64,000 nt of DNA from Asparagopsis taxiformis (Eukaryota > Rhodophyta > Florideophyceae > Bonnemaisoniales > Bonnemaisoniaceae): positions 62,001 through 126,000 of the forward strand of contig JALQPE010000216.1 in the NCBI GenBank assembly GCA_030407315.1, given 5' to 3'. Both the position numbers and the translations under genes were made by a program. Positions within the stretch are counted from its first letter, which is position 1. Each line of letters opens with the position of its first letter. Shown here one piece after another: positions 1 through 8,313 of this stretch. The notes beneath the pieces are model-generated. The model worked only from the letters and a program-made list of their open reading frames with translations. It had not been told where the DNA came from and ran no database searches.

Positions 1-1040
1 GTCCTATAGCTCAGATGTTATTGCGCAAACCGCTGCGGCCTCGATGTATGATTCTGCCCATAGGTGACGCGTCTTAGCATGCAAAATCAGAGTGCTTGAA
101 CAATTCTGGAATCGTGTGATTGTTGCTAGCCTATTTGACGTCGTGATCAGTTAAATACCTGTGGCGCCTTGCTTTCTCCTCCTTTGTTGCTGATAGAATA
201 TTGCACTTACTTTGTCATGATGTGAGGCCAAGAGCATGAATTCCTCACGATACACACTATCTACATTGTTGCTGCTCAGTAAGTCCATCAATACTGAGTG
301 AGTAGATGAGTTATCAAAAGGACGCAAATCCGATTTGATTGGTCCACTTGGAAAAAAACGAAAAGTAATTCAGTGAGCTCCAGCATCAGTAATGACTAAT
401 TTAATACTGCACACATCGGAGATTACATAGTTGAGCTCAAGATAATTGCCTTGTTGACAACTGAATCTTCCGTTTTTCAATTGTTGATGGAGAAGAGTTT
501 CACGAATAGCATAACGGCAAGTGGGACTGCAGACGCCATCGGAACAGATACACATCGCTTGTGTGTACCAACAAGAATGTAGAAGTGAGATACTGAAATT
601 TCAGTTGGACTCTGCTCGTGCATCAACTGTTGGACTTTGGGGGGGTTTGTTGAAGATATTTGTGGCTATGCAGCGAGTAAAAAATCTTGTAAACATCACC
701 AAATATCTTCAATGCGCCAAAAGAGCTTCAGTTAACGGCTCGCAGAGAGCGGAGTGAAGGCGGTTCCAACAGCAAATGCGCCGCCCTGTCGCCACCCGCC
801 ATCCGTCCAGCGCGTCATTCCCCGAACGGCGCGTCCGCCATTCGTCAGCCACTTGATATCGCACCCATTTTATCTGCCTTTCAACAAGCAGTGCGCATCT
901 TTCCCTATATGCGCTACATAAGAGAATGCGGCGTCCGTAACAGCCTTGAACAGCCCGACTATTTCTAGACCAAACCGCCGCTAATACTTGCAGCTCACTG
1001 TCGCCGGCCCCGTCCTCCGCCCCGACCTATCCTCGTCTAG
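1..1040. other. Left-edge spacer, no confident gene
   Basis: No frame here has good coding character. A Cys-rich frame on the minus strand (370-592) could be a terminal exon but has no family match (see rejected items). The last 130 bp before the MEMO1-like ATG hold an AT-rich stretch near 905-925 that may be its core promoter, but there is no clear TATA consensus. Confidence 0.5.
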
Positions 1041-1970
1041 ATGTCCGCGCGCAGGAGGAGAGCCACCCATGCCGGCTCGTGGTATGAAGCGTCCCCAGAT
1101 AAGCTTCGCAAGTCCCTGCAACGCTGGCTCGGTGACGCCGCGTCCGCACTCGGTAGCGGCGCCAACACTGAGGTGCATGCCATCATTGCACCGCATGCAG
1201 GCTTCTCCTACTCGGGTCGCACCGCTGCCTATGCCTATACCGGTGTAGATCCGTCCAAATTCTCGCGTGTAATTGTGCTTGGTCCTAGTCATCACGTCTA
1301 CCTCCGGGATCGCTGTGCGGTTTCCGGTGCGCACAAGTTGGAGACTCCGTTGGGAGAGCTGCCAGTTGACCGCGAGGTGGTCGATGGTTTGTTGGAAAAC
1401 TCCAACAGCTCCGCACGCTTTGTTACCATGGGGCCGGACATGGATGAAGCTGAGCATTCGATTGAGATGCATCTGCCCTACATTCGGCATGTTTTTGATG
1501 ATGTCAATGTGAAAGTTGTACCCATTGTTGTCGGATCGCTTAGTGAAGAGAAGGAGCGAGCTTTCGGTAGAGTGCTTTCTTCTTGGATTGGAGATGGTGA
1601 GACTTTTCTGGTAGTGTCGTCGGATTTTTGTCATTGGGGGTCACGCTTCGGTTACACCAGGGTGGATCGTAACGGTGGTTACATATGGCAAAGTATTGAG
1701 AGACTTGACAAAGAGGCTATGCGCTGTATCGAGTCTGGAGATCTGAGCGCCTTTTCTATCTATCAGAGGAGAACGGAAAATACGGTTTGTGGTCGTCACC
1801 CGATTGGTGTGCTCATGAGCGCACTGGAGTATTGCTCCGCACATTCCAATCGTACATTTACGACTCGCTTTGTGCGTTATGATCAGAGTTCACGCTGCAT
1901 GTCTATGACAGACTCAAGTGTTAGTTATGCCAGCGCCTGGGTGCAGACGCCCAACACTCCGCGCCAATAG
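1041..1970 (+). CDS. MEMO1-family protein
   Basis: A 309-residue protein of the MEMO family (AmmeMemoRadiSam B type), which shares the class III extradiol dioxygenase fold. In animals MEMO1 takes part in signalling to the cytoskeleton and in copper/iron handling; the role in algae is not settled. The sequence shows the family signatures in order: HAGSWY at residues 10-15, APHAGFSYSG at about 50-59, GPSHH at 81-85, EHSIEMHLPYI near 137-147, SSDFCHWGSRFGY near 193-205 and CGRHPIGVLM near 250. The conserved His residues that line the putative metal site are present, and so is the Cys in the CGRHP block. Length matches the family (about 290-310). The ATG lies at the start of homology, so it is preferred. 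The gene converges on the linker gene with 141 bp between their stops. Confidence 0.9.
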   Translation: MSARRRRATHAGSWYEASPDKLRKSLQRWLGDAASALGSGANTEVHAIIAPHAGFSYSGRTAAYAYTGVDPSKFSRVIVLGPSHHVYLRDRCAVSGAHKLETPLGELPVDREVVDGLLENSNSSARFVTMGPDMDEAEHSIEMHLPYIRHVFDDVNVKVVPIVVGSLSEEKERAFGRVLSSWIGDGETFLVVSSDFCHWGSRFGYTRVDRNGGYIWQSIERLDKEAMRCIESGDLSAFSIYQRRTENTVCGRHPIGVLMSALEYCSAHSNRTFTTRFVRYDQSSRCMSMTDSSVSYASAWVQTPNTPRQ

Positions 1971-2111
1971 AGCGTGGTGCAATATGACACTTCAACCAGT
2001 GGTAAAGCAACTACGAAAGTAGATATGTTTCAACATCCGTTCCAAATCTCATTGCCATTGCGATATCATTTATCAAACTATTAAAATTAAGGCAGTGTCT
2101 TCAACCATTGC

Positions 2112-3056
2112 TCAGAAGAAAACTCCGTTCCATCGCTTACCGCCTGCGAGCTCCTTCTTCCACGCAGGCTCAGCCGGTGCTACCTGCGGAGCAACCTCGT
2201 ACACCTGGTAGAGATTCTCAGCAATCTTGATGCGCACACGCACACCTGCCTGCGCATTCTTTGGAATGGGCGACGGCGACTCAACTTGTGGCTCTGGACG
2301 GAAACCAGCTGGAAGTCCCTTCTTAACACCCACCCAACCATTCGTGTAACCACCATGGCCCATGATGAGTTGAGCAGGAATAGGCTTTCCTGGGGCAGTA
2401 GAGCCAGAAACCGTGCTAGTAGAACAACCATCCCAGTGCTTGCGCATAATATTCAAACGGTTGAAATCATCATTACGGGGATATAATCCCTTGTAGATGA
2501 AGCGGGGAACAATGTAACCACTAAAGTTTGCCTCATATTCCTCCGAGTCTATGTACGAATCAATTTCTGCTTCGTATCCCTCATTCATGAGCTTCTGAAC
2601 GTGGAAGCTAATCTCTTGCTGGCTAGCAGGACCCCTGCCGAGGAAATGCTTACAGTTGAGCTCGATGAAGCGGTAGGGGCCGGAGCGATCGAAGAAACGT
2701 TTGCGGTATGAGTTGCTTTTACCCATGGCACGCACCAACTCGCGTACATTGAAAACGCCAAGCTTGAACTGGGACTCGGCGACTTCGAGCTCGGCACGCT
2801 CGGCCTCCATGAGGTAACAGTTGCCGAACACATGCTTGTAGGCGGCATTGATGACCAGTTCTGCCGTGTCCACACAGGGATCAGTATGTGCAATTTGCGA
2901 CGCGGGGTCGTCGATGGAGGAGAATGCCATCTTCAGAGCGCGACGGTTCGTGGAAGGGGCGGCATTGTTCGCTCTAAGTGTCTCGCACGTGCTTGGTCGC
3001 GTCACGGATTGGACGCCCAGGAATGAAGAGGACAAAGAAGCATTGACAAAGGCCAT
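2112..3056 (-). CDS. Phycobilisome rod linker polypeptide, plastid-targeted precursor
   Basis: A 314-residue precursor of a phycobilisome linker, which joins phycobiliprotein hexamers into rods in the plastid. Residues 1 to about 43 are rich in Ser, Thr, Ala and Arg and poor in acidic residues, as in a red-algal transit peptide; cleavage near RRALKMAF is an inference. The PBS-linker domain (PF00427) follows at about 50-185, with NAAYKHVFGNCYL, FKLGVFNVRELVRAMGKS, RFIELNCKHFLGRG and the end block IVPRFIYKGLYPRNDDFN. The C-terminal 130 residues contain GVRVRIKIAENLYQVYEV, which resembles the CpcD-like capping region of rod linkers. Which hexamer it serves (phycoerythrin or phycocyanin) cannot be told here. 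It is the main evidence that this is a red alga. Its promoter is shared head-to-head with the IWR1-like gene. Confidence 0.93.
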   Translation of the reverse strand: MAFVNASLSSSFLGVQSVTRPSTCETLRANNAAPSTNRRALKMAFSSIDDPASQIAHTDPCVDTAELVINAAYKHVFGNCYLMEAERAELEVAESQFKLGVFNVRELVRAMGKSNSYRKRFFDRSGPYRFIELNCKHFLGRGPASQQEISFHVQKLMNEGYEAEIDSYIDSEEYEANFSGYIVPRFIYKGLYPRNDDFNRLNIMRKHWDGCSTSTVSGSTAPGKPIPAQLIMGHGGYTNGWVGVKKGLPAGFRPEPQVESPSPIPKNAQAGVRVRIKIAENLYQVYEVAPQVAPAEPAWKKELAGGKRWNGVFF

Positions 3057-3345
3057 TTCTACAGCGGTGATGTTGACAACTAGAAAGAAAGAGTTGGGGT
3101 TGTTCGCTGGTGGAGCACGAGTGAGCGAAGCGCGATTAGAAACCGATTAATGAGGAGTTTGGAAAGGACGGTTTGAACGGAGGTTAGACCATTTCCGGAC
3201 AAAGTGCCATGGTTTGAATGGCGACAATTAAAACCCTACCCGGGACAAGTGTCGCTCTCCACGATCTTGAGCTCTATTAAAATTCGAGCCGGTATCCGTT
3301 CCAGATTCAGCGAGCTACAGTTTATTAGATATTTTGTCAATTTGG

Positions 3346-3392
3346 CACGTGTACACTCGATACATATGGCCACGTTTCCACGGGGACACGTG
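3346..3392. promoter_or_regulatory. Paired CACGTG (G-box) elements in a divergent promoter
   Basis: Two CACGTG hexamers lie at 3346-3351 and 3387-3392, in the 539-bp gap between the phycobilisome-linker ATG (3056, minus) and the IWR1-like ATG (3596, plus). The second sits inside a perfect 10-bp palindrome, GACACGTGTC (3385-3394). In plants such G-boxes bind bZIP or bHLH factors and often mark light-regulated genes. Function here is inference from sequence. Confidence 0.45.
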
Positions 3393-3595
3393 TCGAAACG
3401 TGTGGACTACGCGAGTGTTGGAGTTGACGCGACGCACGATGCCAATTCAACGCGCGTATGGCTCATGCGGGGGTGCGCTGTGACGGCCGCCGACAACACA
3501 AGTATTCGGTTAGCGCTAACATGACTACTCGTTACGCCAATTGTCGGACAAAGTTTCTAGCCGCCATCGCAACGCAGTAAAAGTGCACGACGACG

Positions 3596-4339
3596 ATGCA
3601 CACGAAAACAACAGTTTTGCGTGTCAAGCGGCACAGAAACGAACACGCACTCGATGCACTACACGTCGCTCTACCACCATCCAAACGAACGCGGCTTTCC
3701 GCAGCGCTTCCTACTCTATCACTAGCGGAAACGCCACAGACTGCGCCGACGCGACACGTCCGTTTCCGCCGACTGCTGCAGCCGACCGCATCGGTCACGA
3801 AACAACGCTCCAATGCACTGTCATTGAGCGGTCTGCTCGCCGACGCGTCCTGCAACGTCATCGATGTGGATGCGGCGCTTCTGCGGCGATATGTCGCGAA
3901 AAGCAGCACGACGATTGCGGATCACGTCACAGAACTGGCCAAGGATGTGGCGCGCGTCGACACGCATGCGGCACCGACGAGCAATGTGACGTGCAACGGG
4001 GTGGCGATGCGACGGGAGAAGGTGCGTGCGTCGGGCGACGATGCAAAGGAGGAAGAGGAGGAGAATGTGTTTGACATATTCGTGCAGGATGGTGATGACG
4101 ATGATGGCAAGGGAACAAATGTGGCGTATTTGTACGCGAGTGAACTGCCAGAGTTTTCTTTCGAGCTGTCGGACAGTTCGGAGGACGAGGGATTTAGTTC
4201 GGATGCAGATGGAGAATCAATTGATTATCCGTCCACACCGGAGAGTTGCGTGTATAGTGAAACGGCCGGGTCGGACGAGGAGGACGCGGAGGCTGAAGAA
4301 GGGAATTGGCGTTGGTCGCCTACGTGGTACAGTAAATGA
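3596..4339 (+). CDS. IWR1/SLC7A6OS-like protein (RNA polymerase II nuclear import)
   Basis: A 247-residue protein that resembles the IWR1 family, whose members bind RNA polymerase II in the cytoplasm and direct its nuclear import. The N-terminus has the family pattern of a short VLRVKR motif, a basic stretch, then LDALHVALPPSKRTR. After a variable middle comes a second block, ENVFDIFVQD, matching the VYDIY core of the Iwr1 domain. It is followed by YLYASELPEFSFELSD and an acidic run (SSEDEGFSSDADGESIDYP), the usual layout of Asp/Glu-rich residues ending in a DYP-like motif. The whole protein is otherwise low-complexity and probably disordered. The call rests on pattern recognition of weak motifs, so an unrelated acidic nuclear protein remains possible. 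Confidence 0.6.
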   Translation: MHTKTTVLRVKRHRNEHALDALHVALPPSKRTRLSAALPTLSLAETPQTAPTRHVRFRRLLQPTASVTKQRSNALSLSGLLADASCNVIDVDAALLRRYVAKSSTTIADHVTELAKDVARVDTHAAPTSNVTCNGVAMRREKVRASGDDAKEEEEENVFDIFVQDGDDDDGKGTNVAYLYASELPEFSFELSDSSEDEGFSSDADGESIDYPSTPESCVYSETAGSDEEDAEAEEGNWRWSPTWYSK

Positions 4340-4668
4340 TTTAAATTTAGCGCGAAGGTGACAAATTGTAGTGACACGCGCGTGCGCGCTGCCCTGCTGT
4401 CCGTCATTTGTGCACGTATCTTGTTTGCCAGACGTTGAGATATGTTTTTCCCGGGCCCGCCGCAGCGATGCGCATGACGATTGGGTAAAGCTGCACGCAA
4501 AATCTACAAATTGAGCATTACAGTAGATGCCATTTCACGCCACAAGTGTCATGATCCCGTTGGCAGTTGTGTGAAGCGTTGTCATACGCAATTTCTTCAT
4601 CTGAACCAAAGTATTCATGCATCATCTTCCGCGGATCCTCTTCCTTTCGCCCGCTCCATCCCTTCTAC

Positions 4669-6234
4669 ATGCTGCCAACATTAGAGGCACCTCATCTCAG
4701 ATGTGCTCCACACTTTCCCGCAACTGCCAGTATGTCACTCCCGAGTACTTCCGCTCTACCCAAAAACTTTCTCGACCAGGCTTGCCTTCGTGAGACGCTA
4801 AAAGACAAGGAGTATGTTCATACGCGCGAAAACCTACAAGCCGCTATGCGCATGCCCGCTGAACATCGCTGGGTAGCCGATTGGCTCTTCCTTGATAGCA
4901 ACACTTGTTTTCACAGAAACATCCTGTTGCCTCCTGAAGCATTCAGCTCCTGTCTTGCTGTCAAGGTTGCTCAGGGCCTCAACCCCTCCACTGACGATGC
5001 ACCCTTTGCTCTTCCTCCAGATTTCTATGAGCTTTCCCCGCTGATGAGACTCATATATTATCCCCAAGTCTCGGATGTGCTCTTCATTCCTGTCGCCGCT
5101 ATTGCCAATATCCTTGTCGGCTATGCCATAGTCATCAAGATCGGTACTATTCCTGGCGGTGAAGCGCATACCAGTTTCTTCTGCCGCTTTGCCTTTGACA
5201 CTGTAAGTGGTGATCTGACAATGATCCTCAATCTGGCTGCTGTAGATGGCGCCGCTGATGGCGCTACAATGGTTATGGGCATGGGCATCGATCATGACGG
5301 CACCAAACGCCATCGCGTCTTCACTTGCCCCCTCAGTGAGTATAGTTTCGAATGCATTCCGAACCGAGTGCTACCGAAGGATTACGGTGTTGAGAAGAAC
5401 TCCAATTCCCAGCCGGCAGAGACGGATGGTTCCGAAACTTTGTCAAGTGAATATACCGGGGTGCAACTATCAGATGAAGATGTTGCTCTTGGCCAATGGA
5501 AGACGCCTTCCGACAATTATTCTGCATCGCAAGCTGATAACATGCAAAATAGTGTCAATGGCTTTAAGAAGCCATGTGCACAATCGCCGGTGGGACAGGA
5601 ACCGAAAATTCAAATCGTAGAAACTGAAGAGCCTCGTAGACGCCAAAAGTCGCAAAGACCATGGATATTGAGGGAGAATGGCAGCACTGCCGACGGTGTC
5701 GGCATCCCGCGTCGACCGGGAACGAGTTCAACGGCTGCAGGTGCATTTGATATGGAGTGTTTAAAACGGTGTCTTGACGTTTTGGAGCAAGCTCTCTCCG
5801 GCGATCTATTCGCTCTTGACGTTAAGGATGACGTTCGCACGTCGTCTCCTAAACAGGTGGATATTTCGTTGCAAATGGGGAAAGCTGATTTAATGACTGC
5901 AAGTAATCTGAAAGATCGAATAATTCAGTCGTACTACTCTACCAATCTGTCTATTCCTCGCGACATTCGCTTTAATGCAACGGTAGCTCCGTGGGCATTT
6001 GCGCATTCGCAAAGAAGGACGGAGAATCAGCGCGCTGTTCCACTTGCACCGCGGTCAAAGAGTGTAGACTGGAAGAAGACGGAAGATGGAGTGCAACTGG
6101 AGCTGAAAGCTCTAGCCGATCGCAAGGAGGCGCAGCGTCGAAGGAATCGATTGAGTGCTGCGAGGAGTTACGAAAGGAGGAAGAGGAGGAAGGAAATGGA
6201 GGAGAAGCGCAGGCTTGCGGCGTTGAAACAGTAA
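4669..6234 (+). CDS. Cluster member A: N-domain/basic-region protein without zipper
   Basis: A 521-residue protein. The frame is open upstream to 4567, but that codon is TTG; the first ATG is 4669 and another in-frame ATG is 4732. The N-terminal domain has HRWVADWLF, then VLFIPVA...VGYA, FFCRFAFD and EYSFECIPNRVL. A central block (RPWILRENG, DGVGIPRRPG, then AAGAF) is shared with E and I. The C-terminus carries a basic region, RRRNRLSAARSYERRKRR, and stops 28 residues after the basic Asn with no leucine heptads. Position +8 from that Asn, normally Arg, is Tyr (codon 6169-6171). It is probably nuclear and DNA-associated. Without a zipper it may act as a monomer, use another dimer interface, or compete with full-length members. 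A CCAAT box in reverse (GATTGG) lies at 4479-4484. Confidence 0.85.
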   Translation: MLPTLEAPHLRCAPHFPATASMSLPSTSALPKNFLDQACLRETLKDKEYVHTRENLQAAMRMPAEHRWVADWLFLDSNTCFHRNILLPPEAFSSCLAVKVAQGLNPSTDDAPFALPPDFYELSPLMRLIYYPQVSDVLFIPVAAIANILVGYAIVIKIGTIPGGEAHTSFFCRFAFDTVSGDLTMILNLAAVDGAADGATMVMGMGIDHDGTKRHRVFTCPLSEYSFECIPNRVLPKDYGVEKNSNSQPAETDGSETLSSEYTGVQLSDEDVALGQWKTPSDNYSASQADNMQNSVNGFKKPCAQSPVGQEPKIQIVETEEPRRRQKSQRPWILRENGSTADGVGIPRRPGTSSTAAGAFDMECLKRCLDVLEQALSGDLFALDVKDDVRTSSPKQVDISLQMGKADLMTASNLKDRIIQSYYSTNLSIPRDIRFNATVAPWAFAHSQRRTENQRAVPLAPRSKSVDWKKTEDGVQLELKALADRKEAQRRRNRLSAARSYERRKRRKEMEEKRRLAALKQ

Positions 6235-6426
6235 TGTGTTGTAACGCTTGGTTTTCTGTGAAGAAAATGGTTGATTGTGCATTGCTAGCATTGACACTGT
6301 TCTGTTGTGTTTGATTGTATAGTTGCGGTGGTCATCCGCGGTGCTAGAGGTGAAGTTGATGCACTGCTGATGGGAGGGTAGTATTGGATTAGGATGGGAG
6401 ATGATGTTTGTTTGCATAGGATACGT

Positions 6427-7014
6427 TTATCTGCCAGATCCATCTACGAACACGGCAGTGACGGCAACGTCACTGATACGATCCAAATCGGATGAAAAAT
6501 CAAACTCTGAAAACATTATCCTTGTATAATCTGTTATATCGATGCCGTTACGATTTCTAGTGAACAGCGAACTATTCACAGGAACAATCCCTCTACTGAT
6601 CCTACGCATCATATCATTAGCGAGTGCGACGACGAGTTGCGCGGCGTCATCCGAAAAACTAGTTTGCGAAACAACATGTAGGGTGGTCACAGGCGACACG
6701 TAGGAAGTGAGCGCGCGCTCGACGTCAATGGGATAGATGCGCAAAGCGGCGTCGCAATAAGCGGTGCAAAAGGCGAGGACGGACAAGCCGATTCGCGCAG
6801 ATTGTCGCGCAGCGCGACGCAGAGACACAACTGGCGTTGAGTGGCGTGAATTGCAGCTGGAGTACAGCGTGGCCTTGGATGCGCGTCGGAACGGTTTGTT
6901 GCGGCGAACAAGGCAATGTGCAGTTGGTGGTTTGCGCGTGTAGAATGGTCGCGAGTGTGGCGATATCAAGGAGAAGGTTGGTGGCGGTGAACACACGAGA
7001 TGAGGAGGCTCCAT
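6427..7014 (-). CDS. Hypothetical protein, 195 residues
   Basis: I do not recognise this protein. It starts at an ATG and is divergent to the Cys-rich gene at 7251, with 236 bp between them. The first 65 residues are Pro, Ser and Arg-rich and could be a leader or disordered. The rest has a regular mix of hydrophobic and charged residues (RIGLSVLAFCTAYCDAALRI, then DDAAQLVVALANDMMRRI) that looks like a small helical domain. Overlapping frames on the same strand (6725-7054) are less protein-like. A faint similarity in order and composition to the C-terminal part of the broken gene 7251-8220 may mean the two were an inverted pair. This is weak. Confidence 0.45.
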   Translation of the reverse strand: MEPPHLVCSPPPTFSLISPHSRPFYTRKPPTAHCLVRRNKPFRRASKATLYSSCNSRHSTPVVSLRRAARQSARIGLSVLAFCTAYCDAALRIYPIDVERALTSYVSPVTTLHVVSQTSFSDDAAQLVVALANDMMRRISRGIVPVNSSLFTRNRNGIDITDYTRIMFSEFDFSSDLDRISDVAVTAVFVDGSGR

Positions 7015-7250
7015 GATGGATGGTGGAAGAGGTCTTGTGAGTGTAACTTGTCAATCACGGCGCGGAATGTTCGTAAATTGCGTCACGGTATGTACTGCTG
7101 CAGATGTGGCACGTGTCGGAACACAATTATTTCTTCTTTTAGAAACCGAGCCATTGTGCGACCTTGAATCATACACAAAATTGAATTGTGCCTCTAAACA
7201 TTATGTAAACCGCTCGCTATACAACAACCAACCAACCATCCGCTCAAACA

Positions 7251-8220
7251 ATGTCCGCTCTTTTCTTCACTATCTTTGTCCTCCAAATCAGCAGCGCACT
7301 CTGCACCTGTCGCATCGGAATCGGACCGCAACTCGTGCTCAAATTCTATAATCGCTCGACGTCCTGCGACCCAATATTCTACATTCCAGATGCACAGAGG
7401 CCGTGTAACATTCCACCCTGCCACATCGACTGTCGAAACGCCTTGGCGTCCTCCATGGAGCGGTGCATAAGCGACCACACGCAACGCGTCCAAACATGTC
7501 TATCCGATTGCCAGCCGACAGACGAGTGCTATCACACATGCACGGCATCCGCAAAATTGCAGCGTACGCTATGTAACGCCGCGTGCGACCATCGTCTCGA
7601 TTTCCGCTTCCTGCGCTCCTCCGTCCCGCGCATCCACGATGCACTGCGCGCGTACGTGCCCGCGCTCTCCGTGCAGGCGACACTCGTGTTCGCCGTGCTC
7701 ATGGAGATTGTCACGAGAGAGGTTATGATATTTGTGCCGCTGCAGGGGAGACTGACGGTGCAACGAAGGATTGAGAGAGTACGGCGTGACGCTGGTATGA
7801 ACACTCTGTTCGGACAGAGCATGATTGTGAAGAGTGATGGGCACGTGCGCGATCGAGATTTGAGTGGCACTGTTCAGCGATGATCAAGATGCGATGGAGG
7901 CGTTTTATGAAATGGCGCGTGCCAATAATTTGTTTAGAGATATGCCGCACGTGTTGGATGAGGACACAATGATGTTGGTGACTGCATTGCGGCAGTTTTT
8001 CTTCGATTGACTCGCCAGACGATGTGCCGGTGTACTGCGCGAAATGCCAGGGGCTGATTCGCAAACACTCGGTAGATTGCAGGTGGAGCTAGTGGCGAAT
8101 AGATTACGCGAAACTGTTATCTTTTCCAGTACGCCGAGACGTTTCAACAACGTACTGCGAGATGTGTACGTGTTTGGTTTCGAGGCGTCGCAGAACCTCG
8201 GTGTTCGCACTGATATTTAA
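7251..8220 (+). pseudogene. Secreted Cys-rich protein gene with frameshift and in-frame stop
   Basis: The frame from 7251 encodes 210 residues: a clear signal peptide (MSALFFTIFVLQISSALC), then a Cys-rich region of about 100 residues with many spaced C and CxxxC pairs, then a helical region. It stops at 7881-7883. A protein-like frame shifted by one base begins at 7864 and runs through DDQDAMEAFYEMARANN and TMMLVTALRQFFFD. It meets TGA at 8008-8010 and then stays open in the same frame for 69 more codons (VELVANRLRETVIFSSTP, then VLRDVYVFGFEASQNLGV) to TAA at 8218-8220. I found no GT-AG pair that would repair the first shift in phase. A decayed gene or two base errors are the simplest readings. 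The family is unknown; the protein would be extracellular or in the secretory pathway. Confidence 0.6.
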
Positions 8221-8313
8221 TCGCTTGTCAAGTGTAGTTGCTGCTGCTACGTCTAAAAATTATAAACTCTATGTACATCAGACGCACACCATAAATTGGA
8301 CCCCATACCTGCG

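Noticed and set aside
1..76. tRNA-like start (GTCCTATAGCTCAG) at the left edge
   Set aside because: The following bases do not form the anticodon and T arms, and no TTCGA-type T loop follows at the right distance.
370..592. Cys-rich minus-strand frame with an acceptor-like CAG upstream, possible terminal exon
   Set aside because: No family match and no upstream exon found. Kept only as a note.
981..1634. 217-codon minus-strand frame opposite the MEMO1-like gene
   Set aside because: It is antisense to a strongly conserved protein and has no domain features of its own.
8008..8010. TGA in the broken Cys-rich gene as a selenocysteine codon
   Set aside because: A frameshift lies just upstream and I saw no selenocysteine insertion element. 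A pseudogene or base error is simpler.
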